NCBI RefSeq assembly: GCF_014195535.1
Contig: NZ_JACIBY010000020.1
Span: 1 to 64,000, forward strand
Length of the DNA: 64,000 nt
Direction: 5' to 3'
DNA from: Runella defluvii
Lineage (GTDB): Bacteria > Bacteroidota > Bacteroidia > Cytophagales > Spirosomataceae
Shown here: positions 17,707 to 24,249 of the stretch, piece after piece
How positions within the stretch are numbered: position 1 is the first letter of the stretch
Layout of the letters: each line of letters opens with the position of its first letter
Translations under genes and position numbers: made by a program
Notes under the pieces: generated by a model
What the model was told of the DNA's origin: nothing
The model's database searches: none
Seen by the model: the letters and a program-made list of their open reading frames with translations, nothing else

Positions 17707-17904
17707 TTATGGATTCTCAATCAAACCTTGGCGGATAGCTTCCTTTATTAATCCAACTACCGACTTGGCTCCCATCTTTTGCAGCAGATTGTGGCGATGG
17801 GTTTCGATGGTCGGAATGCTCACTTTCAGCAGATTAGCGATCTGCTCGGTGGTCAGTTCTTGGCTGATGAGTTGTAGCACTTCTATTTCGCGTTTGGTGA
17901 GCAT
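17707..17904 (-). CDS. LuxR/NarL HTH-only protein, 65 aa
   Basis: From the ATG at 17904 the product is nothing but a GerE-type helix-turn-helix: L-T-K-R-E-I-E-V-L, E-Q-I-A-N-L-L, S-I-P-T-I-E-T-H-R-H-N-L-L-Q-K-M. It resembles the C-terminal domains of the two full regulators at 20.8 and 23.5 kb. There is no receiver domain; the upstream codons (to 17991) encode no such fold and cross the operator palindrome. It may be a constitutive DNA-binding protein competing for the same operators, or the remnant of a regulator whose N-terminal half was lost. It is divergent from histidine kinase 1. Confidence 0.7.
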   Translation of the reverse strand: MLTKREIEVLQLISQELTTEQIANLLKVSIPTIETHRHNLLQKMGAKSVVGLIKEAIRQGLIENP

Positions 17905-17977
17905 ACGTTTTTGATTGATGCTACAAAGTTGGCCGCTTATTATTTCTCCATTTATCAGGGCATACCACGATTTTATC

Positions 17978-17993
17978 TCATGGTAAACCATGA
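17978..17993. promoter_or_regulatory. Operator palindrome TCATGGTAAACCATGA
   Basis: The same inverted-repeat arms as the other sites, with TAAA at the centre. It lies between the divergent HTH-only gene and histidine kinase 1 and is the only site whose centre is not TTTT/AAAA. A -7-like box (ATTATTTG at 18016-18023) follows on the plus strand after 22 bp. Confidence 0.7.
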
Positions 17994-18015
17994 TTTTGAG
18001 ACCATTGCATGGCTA

Positions 18016-18023
18016 ATTATTTG
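18016..18023 (+). promoter_or_regulatory. -7-like box (ATTATTTG) of histidine kinase 1
   Basis: A plus-strand octamer ending in TTTG, 22 bp after the operator and about 47 bp before the kinase start codon. The spacing repeats that of the surface operon. Confidence 0.4.
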
Positions 18024-18069
18024 AAAAATGATGGATTAAATAGATATTGGCATCATTAACCTCTTCTCT

Positions 18070-20052
18070 ATGAAAAGAACACTCGCTCTTGTGGTACTTG
18101 TGATTTTTAGCACAGTTGCTTGGACTCAGTCGGTACAAGATGATTTACGAAAAATTGCCGAGTTTCGCCGAATGTCGCCTTCTTTTCAAAAGGATACACT
18201 CCTGATAGGTACGCAAATCAACCTCGCTACTACCTATAATCGCCTCCAGAAAATGGACTCTGTTCGCTATTGGTTGTGGGAAAGTGAAAAAATGCTTTCT
18301 AAAACCAAATGGCAGCGGGGATGGGGCTTTTTTTATCGAGCACGTGGTCAGTATTACGTATTTACCCTCAAAAAAGATTCTTCCGTCGCCGACTTCATCA
18401 AGTCAATAGCGATTTGGGAAAAAGAAAAGAACTGGCGGCAAGCGGGCATCGCCAGTGCGCGCCTCGGAAATGCTTTATTGATGGATTTACAGTTTGACAA
18501 AAGTCTTTTTTACCTCAACCAAGCACTCAAAACGTTTGAAGAACACAACGACTATTTTAGCCAAGCCAATACACTCAATTACCTAAGTAATGTGTATCGA
18601 AGTATGAACAATTATACCAAAGCATTGGAAATACATCGTAGGGTAATGCAACTGGTTGGGAAGTATAAACTTAACCCTGATCTTATTCAATACAGGCACG
18701 TAGCCACTTCTTATTTATTCAACAATATGCTGGATAGCGGGCGTTATTATTTTGCCAAAGAAGGCATTGACATTGACAAAAATCCCGAAAAAATCAATGA
18801 TAATTTTACCTACAATCGCCTCTCCGAGTTTTTTGACGGGGCTGGTATGCCCGAAAAAGTCGTTAAAATAGCCAACTTATCGCTACAACTTGCCGAAAAA
18901 AATAAATCAGTAGCTTATGCTCGCACTGCCCATGAAATGCTCCACAAAAGCTATCAAAATTTAAAAAATTATGAACAAGCGTTGTACCATTATGGCAGGG
19001 CGCAACAAATTAATGACTCCTTGGAAAAAGCCGAAGTGAGTCTCAAGCTCTCTCAGTTGGAAATGCAATACCAAACTCAGAAAAAAGAGACTCAAATAGA
19101 ACGTCAAAGAGCCGAATTGGCTATCAGTAAACAAACTCTTTTGCTTAATGAATCAAAAATGAGTTTTCTAAACAAAGACCTTTTGCTTCAACAAGCACTC
19201 GTAGCCCAGCAAAACGCTGATAAAAAACGAAAAGAAGCCGAGTTTAAAATCGCCAATCAACAACAAAAAGTAGCGATGGAACAATTGACTCAGCAAAATG
19301 AGCTGACTTCCCAGCGACAAACTCGTAATTTGCTATTGGCCAGTATTGCATTTTTGATGACACTTGCAGGCGTACTTTTTTATCATAATCAGAGCCTTAA
19401 AAGAAAAAACAAGGAAATATCAGCATCGGTTTTAAAAGGCCAAACCATCGAGCGCAAGCGCGTAGCGGCCGACCTCCACGATAGCCTCGGCAGTACTATG
19501 TCGTCGCTGATTTATACCGTCAATGCCATTGATACCAATAATCTTGACAACGACGAGAAAAACGTCTATCTACACCTCAAACAAATGCTCGATACCGCCT
19601 ACAACGAAATCAGGCTCCTCTCCCACAACCTGTTGCCCGAAGAATTTGAAAAACAGGGATTGGCCGAAGCACTCAAGCATTTTGTCCGTAAAATAAACCA
19701 AACTAAAACCATTCAGTTTGACCTATCCATCGACCCGCAATTGGGACGACTCTCACCCCAAGTAGAGTTTGAACTCTACAGCATCTGCTTAGAACTTGTC
19801 AATAACATCTTAAAACACGCAAAAGCCACCCAAGCCCAAATTAATTTATCAGCCCCCGCCCGCACAGCAAACCGTCCCAATGGGGAGTTAAAATTGATTG
19901 TTTCCGACAACGGTATCGGCTTTTTCAGTAATGAAAGCGACGGAAAAGGAATAAAAAACGTACGAGCCCGCATAGAAAGCCTCAATGGAACTTGGCAAGT
20001 TAAAAGCATTGAAAATCATGGAATTACGAATATTATTTCGATTCCTTTGTAA
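18070..20052 (+). CDS. TPR sensor histidine kinase (HisKA_3), 660 aa
   Basis: A signal peptide (ending VAWTQ) is followed by TPR-like helical repeats (about 30-330) and a glutamine-rich coiled coil (about 320-420). One membrane helix (L-L-L-A-S-I-A-F-L-M-T-L-A-G-V-L-F near 425-443) leads to a cytoplasmic kinase. The HisKA_3 motif E-R-K-R-V-A-A-D-L-H-D-S-L-G-S-T contains the phosphoacceptor His at about residue 470. The ATPase domain shows the N-box E-L-V-N-N-I-L-K-H-A and the G1 box D-N-G-I-G-F. Sensing is probably periplasmic. Likely partners are NarL-type regulators nearby; the closest complete one is encoded at 20775-21416. Confidence 0.92.
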   Translation: MKRTLALVVLVIFSTVAWTQSVQDDLRKIAEFRRMSPSFQKDTLLIGTQINLATTYNRLQKMDSVRYWLWESEKMLSKTKWQRGWGFFYRARGQYYVFTLKKDSSVADFIKSIAIWEKEKNWRQAGIASARLGNALLMDLQFDKSLFYLNQALKTFEEHNDYFSQANTLNYLSNVYRSMNNYTKALEIHRRVMQLVGKYKLNPDLIQYRHVATSYLFNNMLDSGRYYFAKEGIDIDKNPEKINDNFTYNRLSEFFDGAGMPEKVVKIANLSLQLAEKNKSVAYARTAHEMLHKSYQNLKNYEQALYHYGRAQQINDSLEKAEVSLKLSQLEMQYQTQKKETQIERQRAELAISKQTLLLNESKMSFLNKDLLLQQALVAQQNADKKRKEAEFKIANQQQKVAMEQLTQQNELTSQRQTRNLLLASIAFLMTLAGVLFYHNQSLKRKNKEISASVLKGQTIERKRVAADLHDSLGSTMSSLIYTVNAIDTNNLDNDEKNVYLHLKQMLDTAYNEIRLLSHNLLPEEFEKQGLAEALKHFVRKINQTKTIQFDLSIDPQLGRLSPQVEFELYSICLELVNNILKHAKATQAQINLSAPARTANRPNGELKLIVSDNGIGFFSNESDGKGIKNVRARIESLNGTWQVKSIENHGITNIISIPL

Positions 20053-20120
20053 ATCAATCAAAAACCTACTGGCAACGTTCCCTCAAAAAAGTTAGTAGTT
20101 CAAAACAAGCGGGTGTACTT

Positions 20121-20135
20121 TACCAAGTACTGGTA
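20121..20135. promoter_or_regulatory. Inverted repeat, likely antitoxin operator
   Basis: TACCA-AGTAC-TGGTA is an inverted repeat with 5-bp arms lying just upstream of a TAGATTTG -7 box, where the -33 region would be. An inner repeat AGTAC-TG-GTACT overlaps it (20126-20137). Toxin-antitoxin operons are normally repressed by the antitoxin binding such a site; the assignment is inference. Confidence 0.4.
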
Positions 20136-20148
20136 CTGATAAAAAGTG

Positions 20149-20156
20149 TAGATTTG
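20149..20156 (+). promoter_or_regulatory. -7 promoter box TAGATTTG
   Basis: An exact TAnnTTTG match ending 18 bp before the antitoxin ATG at 20175. The leader would be only about 10 nt. Confidence 0.5.
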
Positions 20157-20174
20157 CAGAAAAATAATAGAGTC

Positions 20175-20384
20175 ATGACACAGATTATTCTTAAAAATGA
20201 TATTGACCAAAACAAATTAAGCGCATTACTCCATTTTTTGAAGTCTTTTGATATTGAGGTAGAAGTAAAAACTTCTAAAAAAACAAGTAAGCCTTCGGAG
20301 GAGTTTTCACTAACGGCTGGTTTATGGAAAGATTATGAACTTGATGCAAATGAACTACGGAAACAAGCATGGAGAATAAAATAA
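20175..20384 (+). CDS. Putative antitoxin, 69 aa
   Basis: A small charged protein directly ahead of a PIN-domain toxin. I chose the ATG at 20175 (MTQIILKNDIDQNKL) over an in-frame start at 20154, because the earlier one falls inside the -7 box. The N-terminal half looks like a short strand-helix unit, and the C-terminal end (E-L-R-K-Q-A-W-R) is the amphipathic tail type that plugs PIN active sites. It has no family motif I can name. The stop codon overlaps an ATG of the toxin gene (TAATG at 20382-20386), the usual coupling in such pairs. Confidence 0.75.
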   Translation: MTQIILKNDIDQNKLSALLHFLKSFDIEVEVKTSKKTSKPSEEFSLTAGLWKDYELDANELRKQAWRIK

Positions 20385-20773
20385 TGGTGCTTTGTGATAC
20401 TAATATTTTGATTGAAGTATATCGAAACAACCTAACAATTATTGAGAATCTCCAACGAATTGGGCAAAGTAATTTAGCCGTTTCAGATGTTACTTCTGCT
20501 GAATTATTTTATGGGGCAAGGAATAAAACTGAACTCCGAGCCATTCGTAAAGACCTCAATAATCTCACCGTCTTGTCAGTCAATCAAGCGATTTCAAGCA
20601 TGGCAGTTGAGCTGATTGAACAATATTCACTTTCTCACAAATTAAATTTGCCTGATGCACTTATTGCTTCAACTGCTATTTGGCATGATATTCCTCTCTA
20701 CACACTGAATTTGAAAGACTTTAGATTTTTAAAAGACATAAACCTCTACCAAAATCCAAAATTTTTCGAATAA
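20369..20773 (+). CDS. vapC: PIN-domain toxin (VapC type), 134 aa
   Basis: The sequence has the PIN ribonuclease layout. The first acidic residue is in L-C-D-T-N-I-L-I-E, followed by S-A-E-L-F-Y-G-A, L-P-D-A-L-I-A-S-T-A and a final Asp in N-L-K-D-F-R. These residues coordinate Mg2+ in VapC enzymes, which cleave tRNA or rRNA. Length is normal for the family. The start may be the ATG at 20369 or, more likely by coupling, the ATG at 20384, which shares a base with the antitoxin stop. The pair sits between kinase 1 and a convergent regulator gene, probably as a later insertion. Confidence 0.88.
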   Translation: MENKIMVLCDTNILIEVYRNNLTIIENLQRIGQSNLAVSDVTSAELFYGARNKTELRAIRKDLNNLTVLSVNQAISSMAVELIEQYSLSHKLNLPDALIASTAIWHDIPLYTLNLKDFRFLKDINLYQNPKFFE

Positions 20774-20774
20774 T

Positions 20775-21416
20775 CTACTCCACTAGCCCGTGCCTCAGGG
20801 CATATTTAGTCAGACCAATCGCGCTTTTGACGTTGAGTTTATGAAACAAATTTCGACGGTGGGTTTCGACGGTCGAAAGGCTGATATACAGTTTTTCAGC
20901 GATTTCGGGGCTTGAAAACTCCAAGGCGATCAGCTTTAACACTTCTATTTCACGCTCAGTAAGATTTTGAATGGTGGCAGGTTGGGCATTGTTCAAATCC
21001 TCGCCAGGGTGGGCTGAGAGTTCATCAACAATCGCAGGACTAAAGTATCGTTTTCCTCCCATTACTTGTTGGATGGCCCGTTCTAGTTCTTCCTTGTCCG
21101 CTTTTTTAAGAATATAACCATGTACTCCCGCCTTGATGGCCTCCCGAATGTGAATAGCCTCTTCTACCATCGTAAGCATTAAAATACGAATCGTTGGGTG
21201 CTGCTGTCTGATTTGGAGGGTCAAATCAACGCCACTCAAATGAGGCATATTAAAATCTAACACCACCAAATCTACGGGGTCGTTGGCCAAAAAAGTCAAT
21301 ACATTTCTACTGTTATCAATCGTCGCCACAATCTTCACCTCTGGGATTCGTCTGAAAAGTAGTTTTAGACTTTCCAAAATCATTTGGTGGTCGTCCACAA
21401 GGAGTACTCTGATCAT
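20775..21416 (-). CDS. NarL-type response regulator 1, 213 aa
   Basis: From the ATG at 21416 (MIRVLLVDDHQMILESL) the receiver carries the acidic pair D8-D9, phosphoacceptor D54 in V-V-L-D-F-N-M-P, and the conserved Lys in G-Y-I-L-K-K. The C-terminal GerE HTH has L-T-E-R-E-I-E-V-L-K-L-I and S-L-S-T-V-E-T-H-R-R-N-L. An earlier in-frame ATG at 21446 adds ten residues that fit no receiver. It converges with the toxin-antitoxin pair and kinase 1, and is divergent from kinase 2 across a region containing the shared palindrome, which suggests autoregulation. Confidence 0.93.
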   Translation of the reverse strand: MIRVLLVDDHQMILESLKLLFRRIPEVKIVATIDNSRNVLTFLANDPVDLVVLDFNMPHLSGVDLTLQIRQQHPTIRILMLTMVEEAIHIREAIKAGVHGYILKKADKEELERAIQQVMGGKRYFSPAIVDELSAHPGEDLNNAQPATIQNLTEREIEVLKLIALEFSSPEIAEKLYISLSTVETHRRNLFHKLNVKSAIGLTKYALRHGLVE

Positions 21417-21503
21417 GTTTTTTGCAGTAGGGTTAAGGAAGCACACAAGATAGTATTTTCCTTCGATAAATATTCCGTTAAAAAATCAAGGACAAAATGT
21501 ACC

Positions 21504-21519
21504 TCATGGTTTTCCATGA
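21504..21519. promoter_or_regulatory. Operator palindrome TCATGGTTTTCCATGA
   Basis: A perfect copy in the 203-bp region between divergent regulator 1 and kinase 2. Neither direction has a TTTG box at the 22-23 bp spacing seen elsewhere. On the minus strand a TACATTTTG sequence lies only about 2 bp away, so the site could repress here. Confidence 0.65.
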
Positions 21520-21619
21520 TTTTATCCCAAAAACTCACCTTTCCCTAGGAATATCACCAAATTTTTTGGTAACTATGGACTTGTTAGCTTTATCTGCCTT
21601 TGGTACACGACTTTGCCCT

Positions 21620-23434
21620 ATGAAACCTTTCATTTTCCTAGTTTTTTTGATGAACCTCTGGGGAGCATTTATTACTGTTGCACTGGGACAATCTTCCGAA
21701 AACCTTTCCCCGCAAGAATCGGCTACGGTAAAAAAGTATTTTCAAAAAGTAGATGATTTTATGAACGATGACAACTACGATTCGGCCCAATACTGGCTCA
21801 ATCGCGTCGATTTGTTGCTCACCATCAAAAAACCCACTTACTTCACCTACCTTTTTCACAGTCGGCAGTGCGAAATTTATTACTTCAATAACTTGGTCGA
21901 AATTGGCATCAAAGAAGCAAACAAAGGCTTAGCCGTGGCAAAACTAGTAAACGACCGCAGCCTGTTGGCCGACTCCTATAATTTTTTGGGTCTCTTTTAC
22001 ATCAATTCCGAACAACTCAAAAATGCCGAAACTAGCCTATTAAAAGCCCTAAATTATACCTTGGAAGACAATGACCAAGGCAAAGCCGATTACTACAATC
22101 TGACGCAGAAATACCACATCTACGGCAACTTAGCGGAGGTTTATATCAACCAACTACAGTATGGAAAGGCCATTACGGCCATCGACAGTTCCATGAAACT
22201 GGCCCTTCAAAAAGGGAAAGTACGGCCGTATGCGTTGGGGCAGTTTACCAAAGCCGAGTTATTACTTAAACAAGGCAACGCCCAAGCAGCCATGCAGTAT
22301 TACGAACAAGCCCAACGCACGTGCAACCAGGCCAAAGACTTTACCAACCTGCGGGATGTCTATTTAGTCACGTTTTCGGGAATTGCCAAATGCCAGCTCC
22401 AACTCAACCGCTTGCAGAAAGAGTTGATTTCGACAGGGTTGGATTTTTACCAAAACCAAAAAGACATCAACCGCTATTATTCCTTACTGTTTATCAACGA
22501 CGCTATTCAGATTTTTAAACAAACCAAAGACTACAAACTTTTGGCCGAATGCCTAGAAATCAAATCAGACATCGAAAATCAGAACGTCAAAGGGAGTCTC
22601 AAAAAGTTAGAAACGACCGTCAATGTAAGTCTCCGCAATGAAAAAAAAGTATTAGAAATGGAGCTTCAAAAAGTAAAAGCTTACCAAGAAAATGAGCGAA
22701 ATCGCGAACAAAACCTGACCATCATTTTGGGGCTTGTTGCCCTCATTGTTGGGATTTTGATATGGACCAACCAAAAATTGGTGGCTAAAAACCGTGAATT
22801 AGTCCAAAAAAACCAAGCGATTTCGGCAGCCCTCCTCCAAGGCCAAACCACCGAACGAAAACGCATCGCCGCCGATTTGCACGATAGCCTCGGCAGTACT
22901 ATGTCGGCTCTCAACTGGAGCTTAGAGGCCATCGACATCAAAAAACTAAACCCGCACGAGCAAGAGGTATATAAGCACGTTAAGAAAACCATCTCCCAAG
23001 CGCACGACCAAGTCCGCCTACTTTCCCACAACCTTCTCCCAGATGAATTTGAAAAACAAGGACTTACGGAAGCACTACGCTATTTAATTCGTAAAATCAA
23101 CCAGAACATAACGACTCATTTCAACCTTGACATTGACCCACAAATCGGGCGGTTTGATAAGCGCGTCGAATTTGAGTTGTACAGCATTTGTCTGGAATTG
23201 GTCAATAATATTCTCAAACACTCCAAAGCTACTCATGCCACTATTCAACTTAGGGTAGAAAATCAACAACTCTCGCTAGTCGTTACTGACAATGGGCTCG
23301 GTCTATTTGAAAATACCTCAGATGGAAAAGGATTGAAAAATATCAAAGACCGCATCGAAAGCCTTGGAGGAGCCTGGACGATGAAAAACAATCCCAATGG
23401 CGGTGTGTGTTCTCATTTAACTCTCCGCATTTAA
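21620..23434 (+). CDS. TPR sensor histidine kinase (HisKA_3), 604 aa
   Basis: I chose the ATG at 21620 because it starts a clear signal peptide (MKPFIFLVFLMNLWGAF); in-frame codons back to 21497 cross the operator. TPR-like repeats fill residues about 25-330. A basic coiled coil and one membrane helix (L-T-I-I-L-G-L-V-A-L-I-V-G-I-L-I) follow, then HisKA_3 with E-R-K-R-I-A-A-D-L-H-D-S-L-G-S-T and the phosphoacceptor at H421. The ATPase boxes are E-L-V-N-N-I-L-K-H-S and D-N-G-L-G-L. It is clearly paralogous to kinase 1. Regulator 2 ends 18 bp away tail to tail, and regulator 1 is divergent, so either could be its partner. Confidence 0.92.
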   Translation: MKPFIFLVFLMNLWGAFITVALGQSSENLSPQESATVKKYFQKVDDFMNDDNYDSAQYWLNRVDLLLTIKKPTYFTYLFHSRQCEIYYFNNLVEIGIKEANKGLAVAKLVNDRSLLADSYNFLGLFYINSEQLKNAETSLLKALNYTLEDNDQGKADYYNLTQKYHIYGNLAEVYINQLQYGKAITAIDSSMKLALQKGKVRPYALGQFTKAELLLKQGNAQAAMQYYEQAQRTCNQAKDFTNLRDVYLVTFSGIAKCQLQLNRLQKELISTGLDFYQNQKDINRYYSLLFINDAIQIFKQTKDYKLLAECLEIKSDIENQNVKGSLKKLETTVNVSLRNEKKVLEMELQKVKAYQENERNREQNLTIILGLVALIVGILIWTNQKLVAKNRELVQKNQAISAALLQGQTTERKRIAADLHDSLGSTMSALNWSLEAIDIKKLNPHEQEVYKHVKKTISQAHDQVRLLSHNLLPDEFEKQGLTEALRYLIRKINQNITTHFNLDIDPQIGRFDKRVEFELYSICLELVNNILKHSKATHATIQLRVENQQLSLVVTDNGLGLFENTSDGKGLKNIKDRIESLGGAWTMKNNPNGGVCSHLTLRI

Positions 23435-23451
23435 TATTTTTACGCCCAGCC

Positions 23452-24102
23452 TCATTTCACTAACCCGTGGCGCATGGCGTATTTTACTACACCTGCGACG
23501 CTCTTGACGCTAAGTTTTTGCATCAAATTTCGGCGGTGCGTTTCTACCGTTGGCACACTTATGCACAGAATATCCGAAATTTCGTTGGTTGAAAACTCGT
23601 TCGCAATCAGCTTTATAATTTCGATTTCACGACTCGTCAGGTGTAGAATCGTGTCGGGGCGGGCATCGTTTAGGTCTTCGGGGGCGGAGGAAGATAGTTC
23701 TTCAATCACGGCTTCGCTGTAATATTTTCTACCCGACATTAGGGTATAAATCGCCTTTTCTAGCTCCTCGCGTCCTGATTTTTTTAAAATATAGCCATTC
23801 ACCCCTGCTTTGATGGCTTCTCGGATGTGCGTGGCATCTTCGGCCATGGTCAGGAGAAGAACCTTCACCGTCGGAAACCGCTCTCGCAAGACAAGCGTCA
23901 AGTCAATCCCACTCAAATGGGGCATGTGTAAATCCGACACAACGATATCGACTTCGTGTTCTTCGAGAAAACTCATCACGTTTCGGCTGTCGGTAAACGT
24001 AACCGCAACCGTTATATTTTCAATCGTTCCGAAGAGCATTTTTAGGCTGTCCAAAACAATTTGATGGTCATCAACAATAACAAGCCGTATAGATGATTGC
24101 AT
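23452..24102 (-). CDS. NarL-type response regulator 2, 216 aa
   Basis: The receiver has D11-D12, phosphoacceptor D57 in I-V-V-S-D-L-H-M-P, a Thr/Ser switch region and Lys in G-Y-I-L-K-K-S. The GerE HTH reads L-T-S-R-E-I-E-I-I-K-L-I followed by S-V-P-T-V-E-T-H-R-R-N-L-M-Q-K-L. It is a close paralogue of regulator 1, with the same linker (E-D-L-N-D-A-R-P-D-T-I against E-D-L-N-N-A-Q-P-A-T-I). The operator palindrome lies 49 bp upstream of its start, consistent with autoregulation. Confidence 0.94.
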   Translation of the reverse strand: MQSSIRLVIVDDHQIVLDSLKMLFGTIENITVAVTFTDSRNVMSFLEEHEVDIVVSDLHMPHLSGIDLTLVLRERFPTVKVLLLTMAEDATHIREAIKAGVNGYILKKSGREELEKAIYTLMSGRKYYSEAVIEELSSSAPEDLNDARPDTILHLTSREIEIIKLIANEFSTNEISDILCISVPTVETHRRNLMQKLSVKSVAGVVKYAMRHGLVK

Positions 24103-24119
24103 TTGTTCTCAATTTTCTA

Positions 24120-24127
24120 CAAAATAG
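24120..24127 (-). promoter_or_regulatory. -7-like box (CTATTTTG) of regulator 2
   Basis: A minus-strand octamer ending in TTTG, 23 bp downstream of the operator at 24151-24166 and 17 bp before the ATG. It is one base short of a perfect TAnnTTTG. Confidence 0.4.
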
Positions 24128-24150
24128 CGGCCTTCTAACTTTAAAACCAC

Positions 24151-24166
24151 TCATGGTTTTCCATGA
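24151..24166. promoter_or_regulatory. Operator palindrome TCATGGTTTTCCATGA
   Basis: A perfect copy upstream of regulator 2. A partial second site (AAAACCATGA) ends at 24187, about 21 bp away, recalling the tandem pair in front of the surface operon. Confidence 0.7.
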
Positions 24167-24185
24167 TTTTTCACCAAAAAACCAT

Positions 24186-24216
24186 GAAAAAGCCCCTGCG
24201 GATAAATGCAGAGGCT
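24186..24216 (-). terminator. Rho-independent terminator of the RND operon
   Basis: On the minus strand a 9-bp stem with one mismatch (AGCCTCTGC/GCAGGGGCT) and an 8-nt loop is followed by TTTTT. It lies 34 bp after the pump stop codon. Confidence 0.7.
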
Positions 24217-24249
24217 AAAATTAAGAAAGGGTATGGAAAACTTAAAGTC

